This document shows, one piece after another, positions 52,160 through 60,989 of a stretch of DNA of 64,000 nucleotides. Position 1 is the stretch's first letter. Every line of letters begins with the position of its first letter. Source of the DNA: an uncultured Clostridia bacterium. Its GTDB lineage: Bacteria; Bacillota; Clostridia; Christensenellales; UBA1242. Below the pieces are notes generated by a model. It saw only the letters and a list, made by a program, of their open reading frames with translations, was not told where the DNA came from and ran no database searches. The position numbers and the translations under genes were made by a program. The stretch lies in NCBI GenBank assembly GCA_944381185.1, contig CALWKE010000001.1, positions 62,001-126,000 of the forward strand, read 5' to 3'.

Positions 52160-53131
52160 TTATGATTTTTGGTTGTTATTTTCATTTTTTTTTACTTCTT
52201 TAAGCATTTCATCAAGCCCTGATGCTATTGCTTTTGAAGTTTCAGAATTATGTAGCCCAACATAAGCATTTGCTAAAACATAGCCTGACATACTTCCACA
52301 ATCAAAATATTTTCCGCCATGCTTTTCATCAAATATTCTCGTTGACATAAACCCATCTTGTGCCAAACTTGAAAGCACGTCTGTCATACAATATTCCCCA
52401 TTTTTTCTTGCTGGAACATCAAAGATTCTATCAAAAAACTTGTTATCTAAAAGATATCTAGCAAAACCCATGATTGTGCTTGGCTCGGTGCCCTTTGCCG
52501 GCTTTTCAATGATATCTTTCATTTTAAAGCCACTTCCAACCTTATCGCCCAAAACCATTGAAGAATATTTGTAAATATCTTCTCTTGGAACTTCTTTTCC
52601 ATAAACTAAACTGTCACCAGTTACATTATAAACATCAAGAATTTCAGATGTAACTGATTTTCCGTCTGGATACAAGCAAAGGTCATCACCATTAACAACA
52701 ATAAATGGCTCGCCATTTGCCCAAGCCTTTCCTGCCAAAATTGCTATTGATGAACCCCTTAAATTATAATATTCATTTTCAACCACTTCACCATTTATGT
52801 TTTGAAATCTATCATCTTGGTTTATGTATGAAATGTTGAGTTTACTCATCAAATCATTATATTCTTTTAAAAGTTCAAGCTTTCCGTCACTTTCTATTTT
52901 ATTAATATAATCTTCGCTTGGAACTATGAAGTTTTTAAAACTCTCTTCCTTTAATTTGTTGCCAATAATAAGCACATCTGTTATACCCGCTTTTGCAAGG
53001 TCCTCTAAATGATACATAAGAATTGGCTTGTTGCCTATTGCAATAAGTTCTTTTGCTCCTGCAAGTGTCACTGGCAAAAATCTTGTTCCAAGCCCACCTG
53101 CAAGCACCATTGCTTTTGTTACTTTTTGCAT
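52160..53131 (-). CDS. galU: UTP-glucose-1-phosphate uridylyltransferase
   Basis: Makes UDP-glucose, the substrate of GalE in this window, for polysaccharides and lipids. 323 residues. KAMVLAGGLGTRFLPVT (nucleotide-binding), EFLVLNGDD-type PFIVVNGDDLCLYPD, IEKPAKGTEPSTI, FDCGSMSGYVLAN. Start ATG at 53131 gives the family's usual N-terminus; the GGAGG upstream is about 13 bases away, so initiation is suboptimal and an ATG ten codons earlier is the alternative. Confidence 0.92.
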   Translation of the reverse strand: MQKVTKAMVLAGGLGTRFLPVTLAGAKELIAIGNKPILMYHLEDLAKAGITDVLIIGNKLKEESFKNFIVPSEDYINKIESDGKLELLKEYNDLMSKLNISYINQDDRFQNINGEVVENEYYNLRGSSIAILAGKAWANGEPFIVVNGDDLCLYPDGKSVTSEILDVYNVTGDSLVYGKEVPREDIYKYSSMVLGDKVGSGFKMKDIIEKPAKGTEPSTIMGFARYLLDNKFFDRIFDVPARKNGEYCMTDVLSSLAQDGFMSTRIFDEKHGGKYFDCGSMSGYVLANAYVGLHNSETSKAIASGLDEMLKEVKKNENNNQKS

Positions 53132-53246
53132 ACTTTTTATTTCGCCTCCATTATTTTTCATTAGTATTAATTTTATCATACAAATTATTTTTTACAAACA
53201 AATAACAAATTTTTACTTATAACAAATATTTCTAATCATTATAAAA

Positions 53247-54506
53247 TTAAACTAATTCATACTTTTTTTGTTTTTTTTCATAAAGCAATAATGACACATT
53301 TATCGAAATAACTGTTAATATTGCAATAATTAAAAGAATTTGAAGAGCAATAATCATTCCATTTGCACCAATTTCTGCACCAATAAGACCAATCATTGCC
53401 ATAATGAAGAACACAGCAACTCTAGAGACTTCTAAACATTCTTCAACCAAACACTGAAATTCTGCAATATAATCATACATATTAAATTTTTTTAATATTA
53501 TATTTCGTGAAACATCAAAAGCGTGGTCATAAGTTACCTTTAAAATGGTGAACACTCCATTAAATATAATGATTGTTATATTATTCATAAAAAATATTAA
53601 GATAACTGCTGAAATAAAATTCAATGCCGAGGCAATAACAAAAATAAAACTTCTTGTGCCATGCTTTGTAAACCTATTAAAAATTAAAACAAAAACTGCT
53701 GCCCCAAGTGAAAAAATACTAGTGAATATGCCAAGCGAAAAATTTGAATCATATTCAAGCATAACCAAGATTGTTATAAGCGGAGCAACTATTGATGTTG
53801 CACCATAAAAAATTGACATAACAAAAAACTTTTTTACAAATATTTGTTTTTCGTCAAGTGCTTTAACATGTTCTTTAAAACCTTTCATATCAAAGGAAGC
53901 ATTCTCTGGTTTGAAACATGAAATGAACATTGTTGAAACAAGTTGAATAATAACCAAAACCAAAACAATTATTGCACTTGTTTTAAATGAATCGGCGTCC
54001 ATAATTTTACCTAAAATTAATGGAATTATTACTGAAACAAGTTTTTCATCAACATATTGAAGTGAAGAATATCGGCTGACAAGTTTTCGGCTGACAAGTT
54101 CGTTCTTCATAACATTATAACTGCCCCAATAACAGGCTTCAGAAAAACCATGAATTGCACCTGCAAGAGCGACATATTTTGCAAGGTCATGACCCATAAA
54201 AATAACAACTGCTAAAAATATGGCACGAATAACAACGGCTATGCGATAGAATGTTACCCTGTTTGTTCGGTCAATAAGCGCCGAAACAACATACATCACC
54301 ACGCCCATAACAGCATAGTTAACCATATAAAAAAGACCTACATTAAAAACATAGTTTTCAGATATTGAATAAATATAAGAAATTAAAAATGTTGAAACAA
54401 AAACAGAGATAACATTGTTGAGTGCATGTGAAACTAAAAGTGCTCTGTCGGTTCTAGTTAAATGTGCAATTTTCTCTCCATTTACATCATATTTTAATTT
54501 TTTCAT
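53247..54506 (-). CDS. MFS-like transporter
   Basis: 419 residues, about twelve hydrophobic helices, resembling the major facilitator superfamily. Loop motifs include ALIDRTNRVTFYRIAV and GAIHGFSEACYWGSYNVMKNELVS. No substrate can be read. ATG at 54506 chosen after GAGGTT; the 64-codon longer frame runs through the promoter. Divergent from the SPFH gene. Confidence 0.75.
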   Translation of the reverse strand: MKKLKYDVNGEKIAHLTRTDRALLVSHALNNVISVFVSTFLISYIYSISENYVFNVGLFYMVNYAVMGVVMYVVSALIDRTNRVTFYRIAVVIRAIFLAVVIFMGHDLAKYVALAGAIHGFSEACYWGSYNVMKNELVSRKLVSRYSSLQYVDEKLVSVIIPLILGKIMDADSFKTSAIIVLVLVIIQLVSTMFISCFKPENASFDMKGFKEHVKALDEKQIFVKKFFVMSIFYGATSIVAPLITILVMLEYDSNFSLGIFTSIFSLGAAVFVLIFNRFTKHGTRSFIFVIASALNFISAVILIFFMNNITIIIFNGVFTILKVTYDHAFDVSRNIILKKFNMYDYIAEFQCLVEECLEVSRVAVFFIMAMIGLIGAEIGANGMIIALQILLIIAILTVISINVSLLLYEKKQKKYELV

Positions 54507-54528
54507 TAAAAACCTCTTTTTCGTGGTT

Positions 54529-54556
54529 ATTATAGCATATAAAATTTTATATTCAA
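54529..54556 (-). promoter_or_regulatory. Promoter of the MFS-like gene
   Basis: TTGAAT (54551-54556), 16-bp spacer, TGC-TATAAT (54529-54534) on the minus strand. Confidence 0.65.
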
Positions 54557-54577
54557 ACAAAAAAATGTCGTATTTTG

Positions 54578-54607
54578 TTTGCATAATCAATTTATTCAAT
54601 ATATAAT
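54578..54607 (+). promoter_or_regulatory. Promoter of the SPFH gene
   Basis: TTTGCA (54578-54583), 18-bp spacer, TATAAT (54602-54607). Confidence 0.5.
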
Positions 54608-54633
54608 AAAAATAGATTAAATTGGAGGTCACT

Positions 54634-55674
54634 ATGGGCTTTTTTAAAACAAATATGTTAAAATCTCTTGAATGGGTGGACAATTCAACAGTTACCATGG
54701 TATATAAATACCCTATGGACGGCAGGCAAATTCAATGGGGGTCAAAACTTACCGTTCGTGAATCACAAGTTGCTATCTTTTTAAACAAAGGTAAAATTGC
54801 AGATGTTTTTGGACCGGGGTTCTATCATCTTCAAACCAGCAACTTACCTATTTTAACTCAACTTATGAGTTGGCCTTATGGTTTTAAATCACCATTTTAT
54901 GCCGATGTTTACTTTGTTAACACAAAACAATTCACAAATCAAAGATGGGGCACAAGCAACCCAATCACAATGCGTGATAAAGACTTTGGAACAATTCGTA
55001 TTCGTGGCTATGGCAACTACGCTTTCCGTGTTTCAGATGCTGCCCTGTTTTTAAAAGAACTTTTTGGAACAAATTCAACCTTTACCACCGATGACATTTC
55101 ATCTTATTTAAAATCAATTATTGTTGCTTCAATTTCAGACACTATTGCTGAATCAAAAATTTCAGCACTTGACATTGCAAGCAACCTTATTGAATTTTCA
55201 AAAGTTGCTGGCGAAACCCTTAAACAAAGTTTTGCAAATCTTGGCCTTGAACTCACTAACCTTGTTATTGAAAATATTTCCTTCCCAGAAGAAGTTGAAA
55301 AAGCTATCGACACAAGGTCTAGCATGGGTGTTCTTTCAGATAAAATGGATACTTTTGTTAAGTTTCAATCAGCACATGCAATTCGTGAAGCGGCAAACAA
55401 CAACGGAATGGCAGGGCTTGGTTCACAAATTGGTGCTGGCATGGCAATTGGCGAAATGATGAAGGAATCAATGAAATCTTCTTCAAATGAAAATTCTTCA
55501 AATAATGATGACAATGCTAAATTCTGCCCTTCTTGTGGTGCTAAAAACCCAAAGAGTGCAAAATTCTGCGTTGAATGTGGTGGCAAACTTTCAGTTAAAG
55601 GCAAATGCCCTAACTGCGGTGCTGAAATCAATTCAAAAAGTAAATTCTGCCCAGAATGTGGTCAAAAATTATAA
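54634..55674 (+). CDS. SPFH-domain (YdjI-like) protein with zinc ribbons
   Basis: 346 residues of the SPFH/band-7 group known as YdjI or virion-core-like proteins. N-terminus MGFFKTNMLKSLEWVDN, TVRESQVAIFLNKGKIADVFGPGFYHLQT typical of the group, a helical repeat-rich middle, and two C-terminal zinc ribbons: CPSCGAKNPKSAKFCVECG and CPNCGAEINSKSKFCPECG. No transmembrane helix; it is thought to sit on membranes with phage-shock/liaH-like functions, but this is inference for this gene. ATG at 54634 after GGAGG. Confidence 0.8.
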   Translation: MGFFKTNMLKSLEWVDNSTVTMVYKYPMDGRQIQWGSKLTVRESQVAIFLNKGKIADVFGPGFYHLQTSNLPILTQLMSWPYGFKSPFYADVYFVNTKQFTNQRWGTSNPITMRDKDFGTIRIRGYGNYAFRVSDAALFLKELFGTNSTFTTDDISSYLKSIIVASISDTIAESKISALDIASNLIEFSKVAGETLKQSFANLGLELTNLVIENISFPEEVEKAIDTRSSMGVLSDKMDTFVKFQSAHAIREAANNNGMAGLGSQIGAGMAIGEMMKESMKSSSNENSSNNDDNAKFCPSCGAKNPKSAKFCVECGGKLSVKGKCPNCGAEINSKSKFCPECGQKL

Positions 55675-55690
55675 TAAATTTTAAAAAATT

Positions 55691-55720
55691 AAAAACACTA
55701 GCAATTGCTAGTGTTTTTTT
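55691..55720. terminator. Terminator of the SPFH gene
   Basis: AAAACACTAGCAATTGCTAGTGTTTT, a perfect palindrome followed by T8. The gap from 55721 to 55911 is AT-rich; a TATAAT lies at 55863-55868 without a good -35 and nothing else is visible. Confidence 0.85.
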
Positions 55721-55911
55721 TGATACATAATAAATTAAATCTAATATTCATATAAAAAATTATCAAATAAATAATTTTTCAAACAACAACTTTTTCTCTT
55801 TGCTTAAATTTTTATAATCAAAAGTTTTAGAATTTCAATATCCGTTTGATAAAAATCTAAATTATAATTAATATCTTTTTTATTTTTATTTATTTTTGGC
55901 AATTATTAATT

Positions 55912-56145
55912 ATGCGAAAAAATATCACTGTTATTGCTAAAATGCAAGATAATGGAACTGTTACACCCTTACAAATTGTTTGGGAAGACGGCAGGGTTTT
56001 TGATATTGACAAAATTTTAGATATTCGAAAACTTGCAAGTACCAAGGGTGGCGGAAAAGGCTTAAGATATAATTGCAGAATATTGAATCATGAAAAATTT
56101 TTGTGGCTTGATGAATATCTTTGGTTTGTTGAAGTGGCAAATTAA
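55912..56145 (+). CDS. Small conserved protein of the WEDGR family, copy B
   Basis: 77 residues. MRKNITVIAKMQDNGTVTPL, then QIVWEDGRVFDIDKILDIRKL, GLRYNCRI and LWFVEVAN. Same pattern as the 89-residue protein at 15917-16186 (copy A), including a C-terminal WFV. No SD is visible before the ATG. Function unknown. Confidence 0.65.
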   Translation: MRKNITVIAKMQDNGTVTPLQIVWEDGRVFDIDKILDIRKLASTKGGGKGLRYNCRILNHEKFLWLDEYLWFVEVAN

Positions 56146-56204
56146 AAGCATTTATGAATTTTATGCACAATTATTTTTTATAAAACTTTTATTTTTTTGC
56201 GTAA

Positions 56205-57443
56205 TTATTTTTTGTTTTTGCCGAGTGAGCTAAGACTATGCCCCTCTTTTATGTCAAGTTCAGCAAACTTTGATTCTCTTAAAACCACTGCCCTATTTAT
56301 TGAATTTCTGCCAAACCGCCTGCGTAAATTTTCAACGGTTTTTTCAAGATTTTCTTTTTTTTGCTTATCTTTTAGATTAGTGTCAAAAGTGAGTTGTTCT
56401 TCATTTGTAAAATCTGACAAACTTACACCAAGCCCCCTAACCTTTCGTGACCAATCAAAATTCTTTTTAAAAAGTTCCATTGCCTTATCAGCAACTTCGG
56501 TGGCAATATCAGTTGGTGAATTTAATTTTGTCATACGAATTGTTGATGAAAGCAAGTTGTCAGTAATCACTATTGACACCGTTCGGGCATATTTATAACC
56601 ATATTCACACATTCTGGCACAGACACTTTCAGAAAGTAATAGTAACAGTGTTTCAACATCAAGATTGCTTTCAAGGTCACGATAAAAAGTTAAACTGTTG
56701 CCAATGGATTTATATTCATCTTTTTCAAGATATTTTTTTACGGGAGAATTATCAAGACCACTTGCATAACTTTTGAGTATTGAACCCCATTTGCCTAGGT
56801 GTTTAACTAAAATTTTTTCATCAAACACCGCAAGGTCTCCAATAGTTTTTATTGTTAAATTATTAAGTTTTCGCTTGGTTGCCTTGCCCACATAAAGCAG
56901 GTCTTCAACAGGAAGAGGATAAACGATTTTTTTGTAATTCTCTTCTGAAATAACAGTTATTGCATCGGGCTTTTTTATATCACTGCCAAGTTTTGCATAG
57001 ATTTTATTAAAACTCACACCTATTGAAACAGTGAGCCCAATTTCATCTTTAACACGCTGACGAATTTCTTCAGCAATTTTTAGTTCGTCACCACCAAACT
57101 TACGACTGTTTGTAACATCAAGCCAAGCCTCATCAATGCCAAAAGACTCAACATAGTCGGTATACTCATAAAAAATTGATTTAACCGCCCGTGAATACTT
57201 TATATACTTATCAAAATGAGTTTCGCAAATAACAAGGTCAGGAACAAGTTTTTTTGCTTCAAACACCGTCATACCCGTTTTTATTCCCTGCTCTTTTGCC
57301 TTTTGATTTTTTGCCAAAACAACCCCGTGCCTATCTGATACCGAACCTGAAACTGCAACTGATTTGCCCATCAAACTTTCATCAAGCAAACATTCAACAC
57401 TTGCATAAAAACTATTTAAATCAACATGCAAAATCTTTCTCAT
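56205..57443 (-). CDS. dinB: Y-family DNA polymerase IV
   Basis: Translesion polymerase. 412 residues. ILHVDLNSFYASVECLLDES with the metal Asp, the catalytic SFGIDEAWLDVT, TVSIGVSFNKIYAKLGSDIKKPDA, and C-terminal little-finger domain; a clamp-binding QLTFD motif near residue 358. No SD; TATACT lies six bases before the ATG, so the mRNA is predicted leaderless. Confidence 0.95.
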   Translation of the reverse strand: MRKILHVDLNSFYASVECLLDESLMGKSVAVSGSVSDRHGVVLAKNQKAKEQGIKTGMTVFEAKKLVPDLVICETHFDKYIKYSRAVKSIFYEYTDYVESFGIDEAWLDVTNSRKFGGDELKIAEEIRQRVKDEIGLTVSIGVSFNKIYAKLGSDIKKPDAITVISEENYKKIVYPLPVEDLLYVGKATKRKLNNLTIKTIGDLAVFDEKILVKHLGKWGSILKSYASGLDNSPVKKYLEKDEYKSIGNSLTFYRDLESNLDVETLLLLLSESVCARMCEYGYKYARTVSIVITDNLLSSTIRMTKLNSPTDIATEVADKAMELFKKNFDWSRKVRGLGVSLSDFTNEEQLTFDTNLKDKQKKENLEKTVENLRRRFGRNSINRAVVLRESKFAELDIKEGHSLSSLGKNKK

Positions 57444-57449
57444 ACTTTA

Positions 57450-57455
57450 AGTATA
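57450..57455 (-). promoter_or_regulatory. Leaderless -10 box of dinB
   Basis: TATACT on the minus strand (57450-57455), six bases, ATG; a weak -35 (TTTGTA) lies 17 bp upstream. Confidence 0.5.
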
Positions 57456-57497
57456 ATTCTTTATTTAAAAAATACAAATAAAAACGCATTATTTTGT

Positions 57498-57526
57498 TTT
57501 CAAATAAAATTTTACTATGTTATAAT
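57498..57526 (+). promoter_or_regulatory. Promoter of the tandem methyltransferases
   Basis: TTTCAA (57498-57503), 17-bp spacer, TGT-TATAAT (57521-57526). Confidence 0.6.
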
Positions 57527-57554
57527 AATCTTGATAAAATTTAAGGAGCTTTTT

Positions 57555-58289
57555 ATGGAAACTCAACAAATGGATATTGACTTCGCTCGTGCATGGGATA
57601 ATAGCCGTGGAACTTATGCAAGCGAATTTGCAGAAAAACTAATTGACTTTACAAATCAAAACAACATAAAAGTTAAATCTATTATGGATATTTGCTGTGG
57701 GTCTTCTAACCTTTTGCGTGTTTTTAACGAAAAGGGCTTTACTTGTGTTGGAACGGAATCTAGGCAAGGTATGTTTGATTACTCTAAAGAAAATAACCCT
57801 AACATAACCTATGTTAAAACCGAAAATATGTATGATGTTCCCGGAAAGCATAAAGTTGACCTTGTTACTTGCACTGGTGATATTGTTAACTATTTTGAAA
57901 CTTTTGATAACTGGTATACCTTTTTTAAAAATGTTGAAAAACATTTGAACAAAAAGGGTGTGTTTGTGTTTGACTATTACACAAAATTCAAACTTAAAGA
58001 TTGGAACGAAACCACCTACACTTCATCAGAATGGCTTGATTGTTTGACCTCGGTTAAATCAGGGCTATATGACAAAACCGTTATTAATTACACTTATTAT
58101 GTTAACTATCAAAATTACATGATTAAAACAAGAGATATTGTTGTTGAATCATATTATGAAGATAAAGATATTATTGAAGCACTCAACAAATGTGGCTTTA
58201 AAAATGTTCAACTTGCAAACAAAGACCTTGTTCCCCTTTCAGATACTGAACACGCTGAAAGAATTCATGTTATTGCAATGAAAAAATAA
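57555..58289 (+). CDS. SAM-dependent methyltransferase, tandem copy 1
   Basis: A 244-residue class I methyltransferase of unknown substrate. Motif I reads IMDICCGSSNLLRVF, unusual in its DICCGS core (normally DxGxG), followed by CVGTESRQGMFDYSKE, LVTCTGDIVNYFET and KKGVFVFDYYTKFKLKDW. About 40-45% similar by eye to the next gene. ATG at 57555 after AAGGAG. The two form an operon. Confidence 0.75.
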   Translation: METQQMDIDFARAWDNSRGTYASEFAEKLIDFTNQNNIKVKSIMDICCGSSNLLRVFNEKGFTCVGTESRQGMFDYSKENNPNITYVKTENMYDVPGKHKVDLVTCTGDIVNYFETFDNWYTFFKNVEKHLNKKGVFVFDYYTKFKLKDWNETTYTSSEWLDCLTSVKSGLYDKTVINYTYYVNYQNYMIKTRDIVVESYYEDKDIIEALNKCGFKNVQLANKDLVPLSDTEHAERIHVIAMKK

Positions 58290-58298
58290 GGAGCGATT

Positions 58299-59114
58299 AT
58301 GGATAATAATATTATTGAAAACAATTTTAGCACCGCTTTTGCGATTGCTTGGAATGAAAATCAAGGCGACTATTCTGATAATATTGCAAAGAAAACTCTT
58401 GCGTTTGCAAAAAATCAAGGACTGAAAATTCACACCGTTCTTGATATTTGCTGTGGCTCTGCAAACTTTTTAAGAGCAATGCAAGAAAATGGCATGAAGT
58501 GCACAGGAACAGAAATTCTTGATAGTTACATTGAATATAACAGAGCGAAATTTAAAGATATAAATTTTGTTAAAACTGAAACGATTTCTGATATTGATTC
58601 ACTTGGCTCTTTTGACCTTATCTCTTGCAATCACGACATGATTAACATCTTGCCTACTCTTGAAGATTGGGGCACTTTGTTTAAAAAGGTTTACAAACAT
58701 CTTAACAATGGTGGTATATTTATTTTTGACTTCTACACAAAGCGTAAACTTCAATATTGGAATGAAGTTACCTATGACGAAAATGAAAAACTTGACTATA
58801 TCAGAAATGTTGTTTCTGACGGGCAAACAAAAACCACTATTTCAAATATTTATTACATAAACATTAATCCAAATCAAGCTGAAGAACTTGATGATAATTT
58901 TGAAAAGAGATATTCATTAAATAACTATAATAAAAAATATAAAAGAACCGAAGATATTTCAGTTGAATATTATTTTGACAATAATGATATTTTAAATGAA
59001 ATAAAAAAAGCTGGATACAGATACCTTATAACAGTTGATGCAAACTTTGCTCCTGTTTCAAGCATTTCAGACATGAACAGAATGCACATTATTGCAATAA
59101 AAAGAGAAAAATAA
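58299..59114 (+). CDS. SAM-dependent methyltransferase, tandem copy 2
   Basis: A 271-residue paralogue of the preceding gene, nine bases downstream: TVLDICCGSANFLRAM, CTGTEILDSYIEYNR, LISCNHDMINILPT and GGIFIFDFYTKRKLQYW. It has an extra insertion (about 185-215). The same Cys-containing motif I occurs in both copies. Substrate unknown. SD AAGGAG. Confidence 0.75.
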   Translation: MDNNIIENNFSTAFAIAWNENQGDYSDNIAKKTLAFAKNQGLKIHTVLDICCGSANFLRAMQENGMKCTGTEILDSYIEYNRAKFKDINFVKTETISDIDSLGSFDLISCNHDMINILPTLEDWGTLFKKVYKHLNNGGIFIFDFYTKRKLQYWNEVTYDENEKLDYIRNVVSDGQTKTTISNIYYININPNQAEELDDNFEKRYSLNNYNKKYKRTEDISVEYYFDNNDILNEIKKAGYRYLITVDANFAPVSSISDMNRMHIIAIKREK

Positions 59115-59120
59115 AATTAA

Positions 59121-59165
59121 AAATAAAACCACGGATAAACTTTATTATTCCGTGGTATTTTATTA
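59121..59165 (+). terminator. Terminator of the methyltransferase operon
   Basis: AAAACCACGGA...TCCGTGGTATTTT with a 13-base loop, followed by TATT. Confidence 0.75.
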
Positions 59166-59203
59166 AAAACAAAAACACAGAAATCTGTGTTTTTGTTTTT
59201 TTA
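59166..59203 (-). terminator. Terminator of pyrG
   Basis: AAAACAAAAACACAGA/TCTGTGTTTTTGTTTT, long perfect stem next to the pyrG stop; T tracts on both sides. Confidence 0.8.
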
Positions 59204-59206
59204 TTT

Positions 59207-60811
59207 TTATCTTACACTCTTTGCTGCATTAACAAACCCCAAGAATAATGGGTGTGGTTTGTTTGGCCTTGAAATTTTGTCTGGCTCAAAAATTGTTGCA
59301 ATAAAGAATGGGTGGTTTTGAAGTTCAATAAGTTCAATAAGTTTACTTTCTGGGTTCATGCCTGCAAGAATCATACCTGCCTTTTCAAACTTTTCATAAT
59401 ACTTTAAATTAAATTCATATCTATGGCGATGACGCTCTGAAATTAACTCTTTGCCATAAAATTTTGCTGACTTTGAATTTGGGTCAAGAACGCAGTTATA
59501 AGCACCCAATCTCATTGTTCCACCCTTCATAACAAGACTCTTTGGTTCTGACATAACATCAATAACAGGATTTTCTGTGTTTGGGTCAATTTCAGTTGTG
59601 TTTGCATCTTGAAGATTTAAAACATTTCTTGCAAACTCTATTGTTGCAACCTGCATACCAAGACCAAGCCCAAGATATGGAATTTTGCTTTCTCTTGCAT
59701 ATCTTATTGCTTGTATCATACCATTTAAGCCACGACTGCCCCAACCATGTGGAACAATAATACCCTTTGCACCTTTCAAGAATTTTTCAACGCCAAATTC
59801 TTCAATATCTTCAGCATCAATAAATTCAATTTTGGCTTTAACTTGATTAAATGTTGCTGCATGCCTTAAAGACTCTTCAATAGAAAGATAAGCGTCAACA
59901 ACTTTTGTGTATTTGCCTACAATGCAAATTTTGACCTCTGGGTAATGACCCTTGAAATTATTGACCATAAATTGCCATGAATTAAGGTCTGCCTTTGGAA
60001 CATCAAAACCAAACTTTTTAATAACCAAACTATCAAGCCCCTCTTTTTCAAGGTTAAGAGGAACTTCATAAACTGTTTCAACATCGGCATTTTGAATAAC
60101 CGCTTCACTTCCGGGCAAAAAACACCTTCTTGCAATTCGAGTTTTAAGTTCATGTGAAAGTGAAACACCTTTTATTGTTCTGCCAACAACGCAATCTGGC
60201 ATAAGCCCAACAGAGTTTAGTTTTTGAATAGAACCTTGAAGTGACTCAATTTTAATTTCACCAGTTGCTTCAATTATTGGCAACAAATCAACATGAATTA
60301 AAAACATATTATTTTCGCCAACTTCACTTTCAAGCTCACGAACAGCTTGAAACAACACATTTGTTTCATACTTATTAACTGAACCACCGATTTCAATTAT
60401 AACAATATCATAGCCCTTTTTGCCCATTTCAAGCATACAAGATTTTGCTTCATTTGAAACATGTGGGATCGTTTGAACAGTTGCACCAACATACTTTCCA
60501 AGCCTTTCTTTATTGATAACTGATGAATAAAGCCTTCCCATTGTGACATTATTTTCTCTGCCAAGATTAGTGTCTAAAAATCTTTCATAGTGACCAATGT
60601 CAAGATTACATTCTGTGCCATCATCAGTAATAAACACTTCACCATGTTGATAAGGGCTCATTGTTCCCGGGTCAACATTAAGATATGAATCAAACTTTTG
60701 AATAGTAACTTTTAAACCTCTATTTTTAAGCAATCTTCCAAGGCTTGCTGCTGTTACACCCTTTCCAACGTCAGTAACTGCACCGCCAGTTAAAACTACA
60801 AACTTACTCAT
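59207..60811 (-). CDS. pyrG: CTP synthase with degenerate glutaminase triad
   Basis: Converts UTP to CTP. 534 residues, full length. The synthetase domain is intact: FVVLTGGAVTDVGKGVTAASLG, KIQKFDSYLNVDPGTMSP, HGEVFITDDGTECNLDIGHYERFL and HVDLLPIIEATGE. The glutamine amidotransferase domain is present but its active site is altered: the nucleophile motif GICLGMQ reads GLGLGMQ (Cys to Gly at residue 383), the catalytic FHPE reads FEPD (His to Glu at 509, Glu to Asp at 511), and PGGFGxRG reads PHGWGSRG. By analogy with E. coli Cys379/His515/Glu517 it should be unable to hydrolyse glutamine and may use free ammonia. SD GGGGGA. Confidence 0.93.
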   Translation of the reverse strand: MSKFVVLTGGAVTDVGKGVTAASLGRLLKNRGLKVTIQKFDSYLNVDPGTMSPYQHGEVFITDDGTECNLDIGHYERFLDTNLGRENNVTMGRLYSSVINKERLGKYVGATVQTIPHVSNEAKSCMLEMGKKGYDIVIIEIGGSVNKYETNVLFQAVRELESEVGENNMFLIHVDLLPIIEATGEIKIESLQGSIQKLNSVGLMPDCVVGRTIKGVSLSHELKTRIARRCFLPGSEAVIQNADVETVYEVPLNLEKEGLDSLVIKKFGFDVPKADLNSWQFMVNNFKGHYPEVKICIVGKYTKVVDAYLSIEESLRHAATFNQVKAKIEFIDAEDIEEFGVEKFLKGAKGIIVPHGWGSRGLNGMIQAIRYARESKIPYLGLGLGMQVATIEFARNVLNLQDANTTEIDPNTENPVIDVMSEPKSLVMKGGTMRLGAYNCVLDPNSKSAKFYGKELISERHRHRYEFNLKYYEKFEKAGMILAGMNPESKLIELIELQNHPFFIATIFEPDKISRPNKPHPLFLGFVNAAKSVR

Positions 60812-60843
60812 TATAGTCCCCCATAATATATCTATCTTCCTTA

Positions 60844-60872
60844 ATTATATTGATTTATTTGAATTTGGTCAA
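60844..60872 (-). promoter_or_regulatory. Promoter of pyrG
   Basis: TTGACC (60867-60872), 17-bp spacer, TATAAT (60844-60849). The leader is about 26 bases. Confidence 0.75.
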
Positions 60873-60954
60873 ATTAAAATATAGTTTTAATTAAGTAAAA
60901 AATAAAATTATTATAAAATAATATAATATTTAACCAAAAATTCAAAAAATTTAT

Positions 60955-60983
60955 TTTACTTTAATAAATATTAAGTATAAAAT
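60955..60983 (+). promoter_or_regulatory. Leaderless promoter of the guanylate kinase-like gene
   Basis: TTTACT (60955-60960), 17-bp spacer, TAAAAT (60978-60983), six bases, ATG at 60990. Confidence 0.65.
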
Positions 60984-60989
60984 ATCTAT

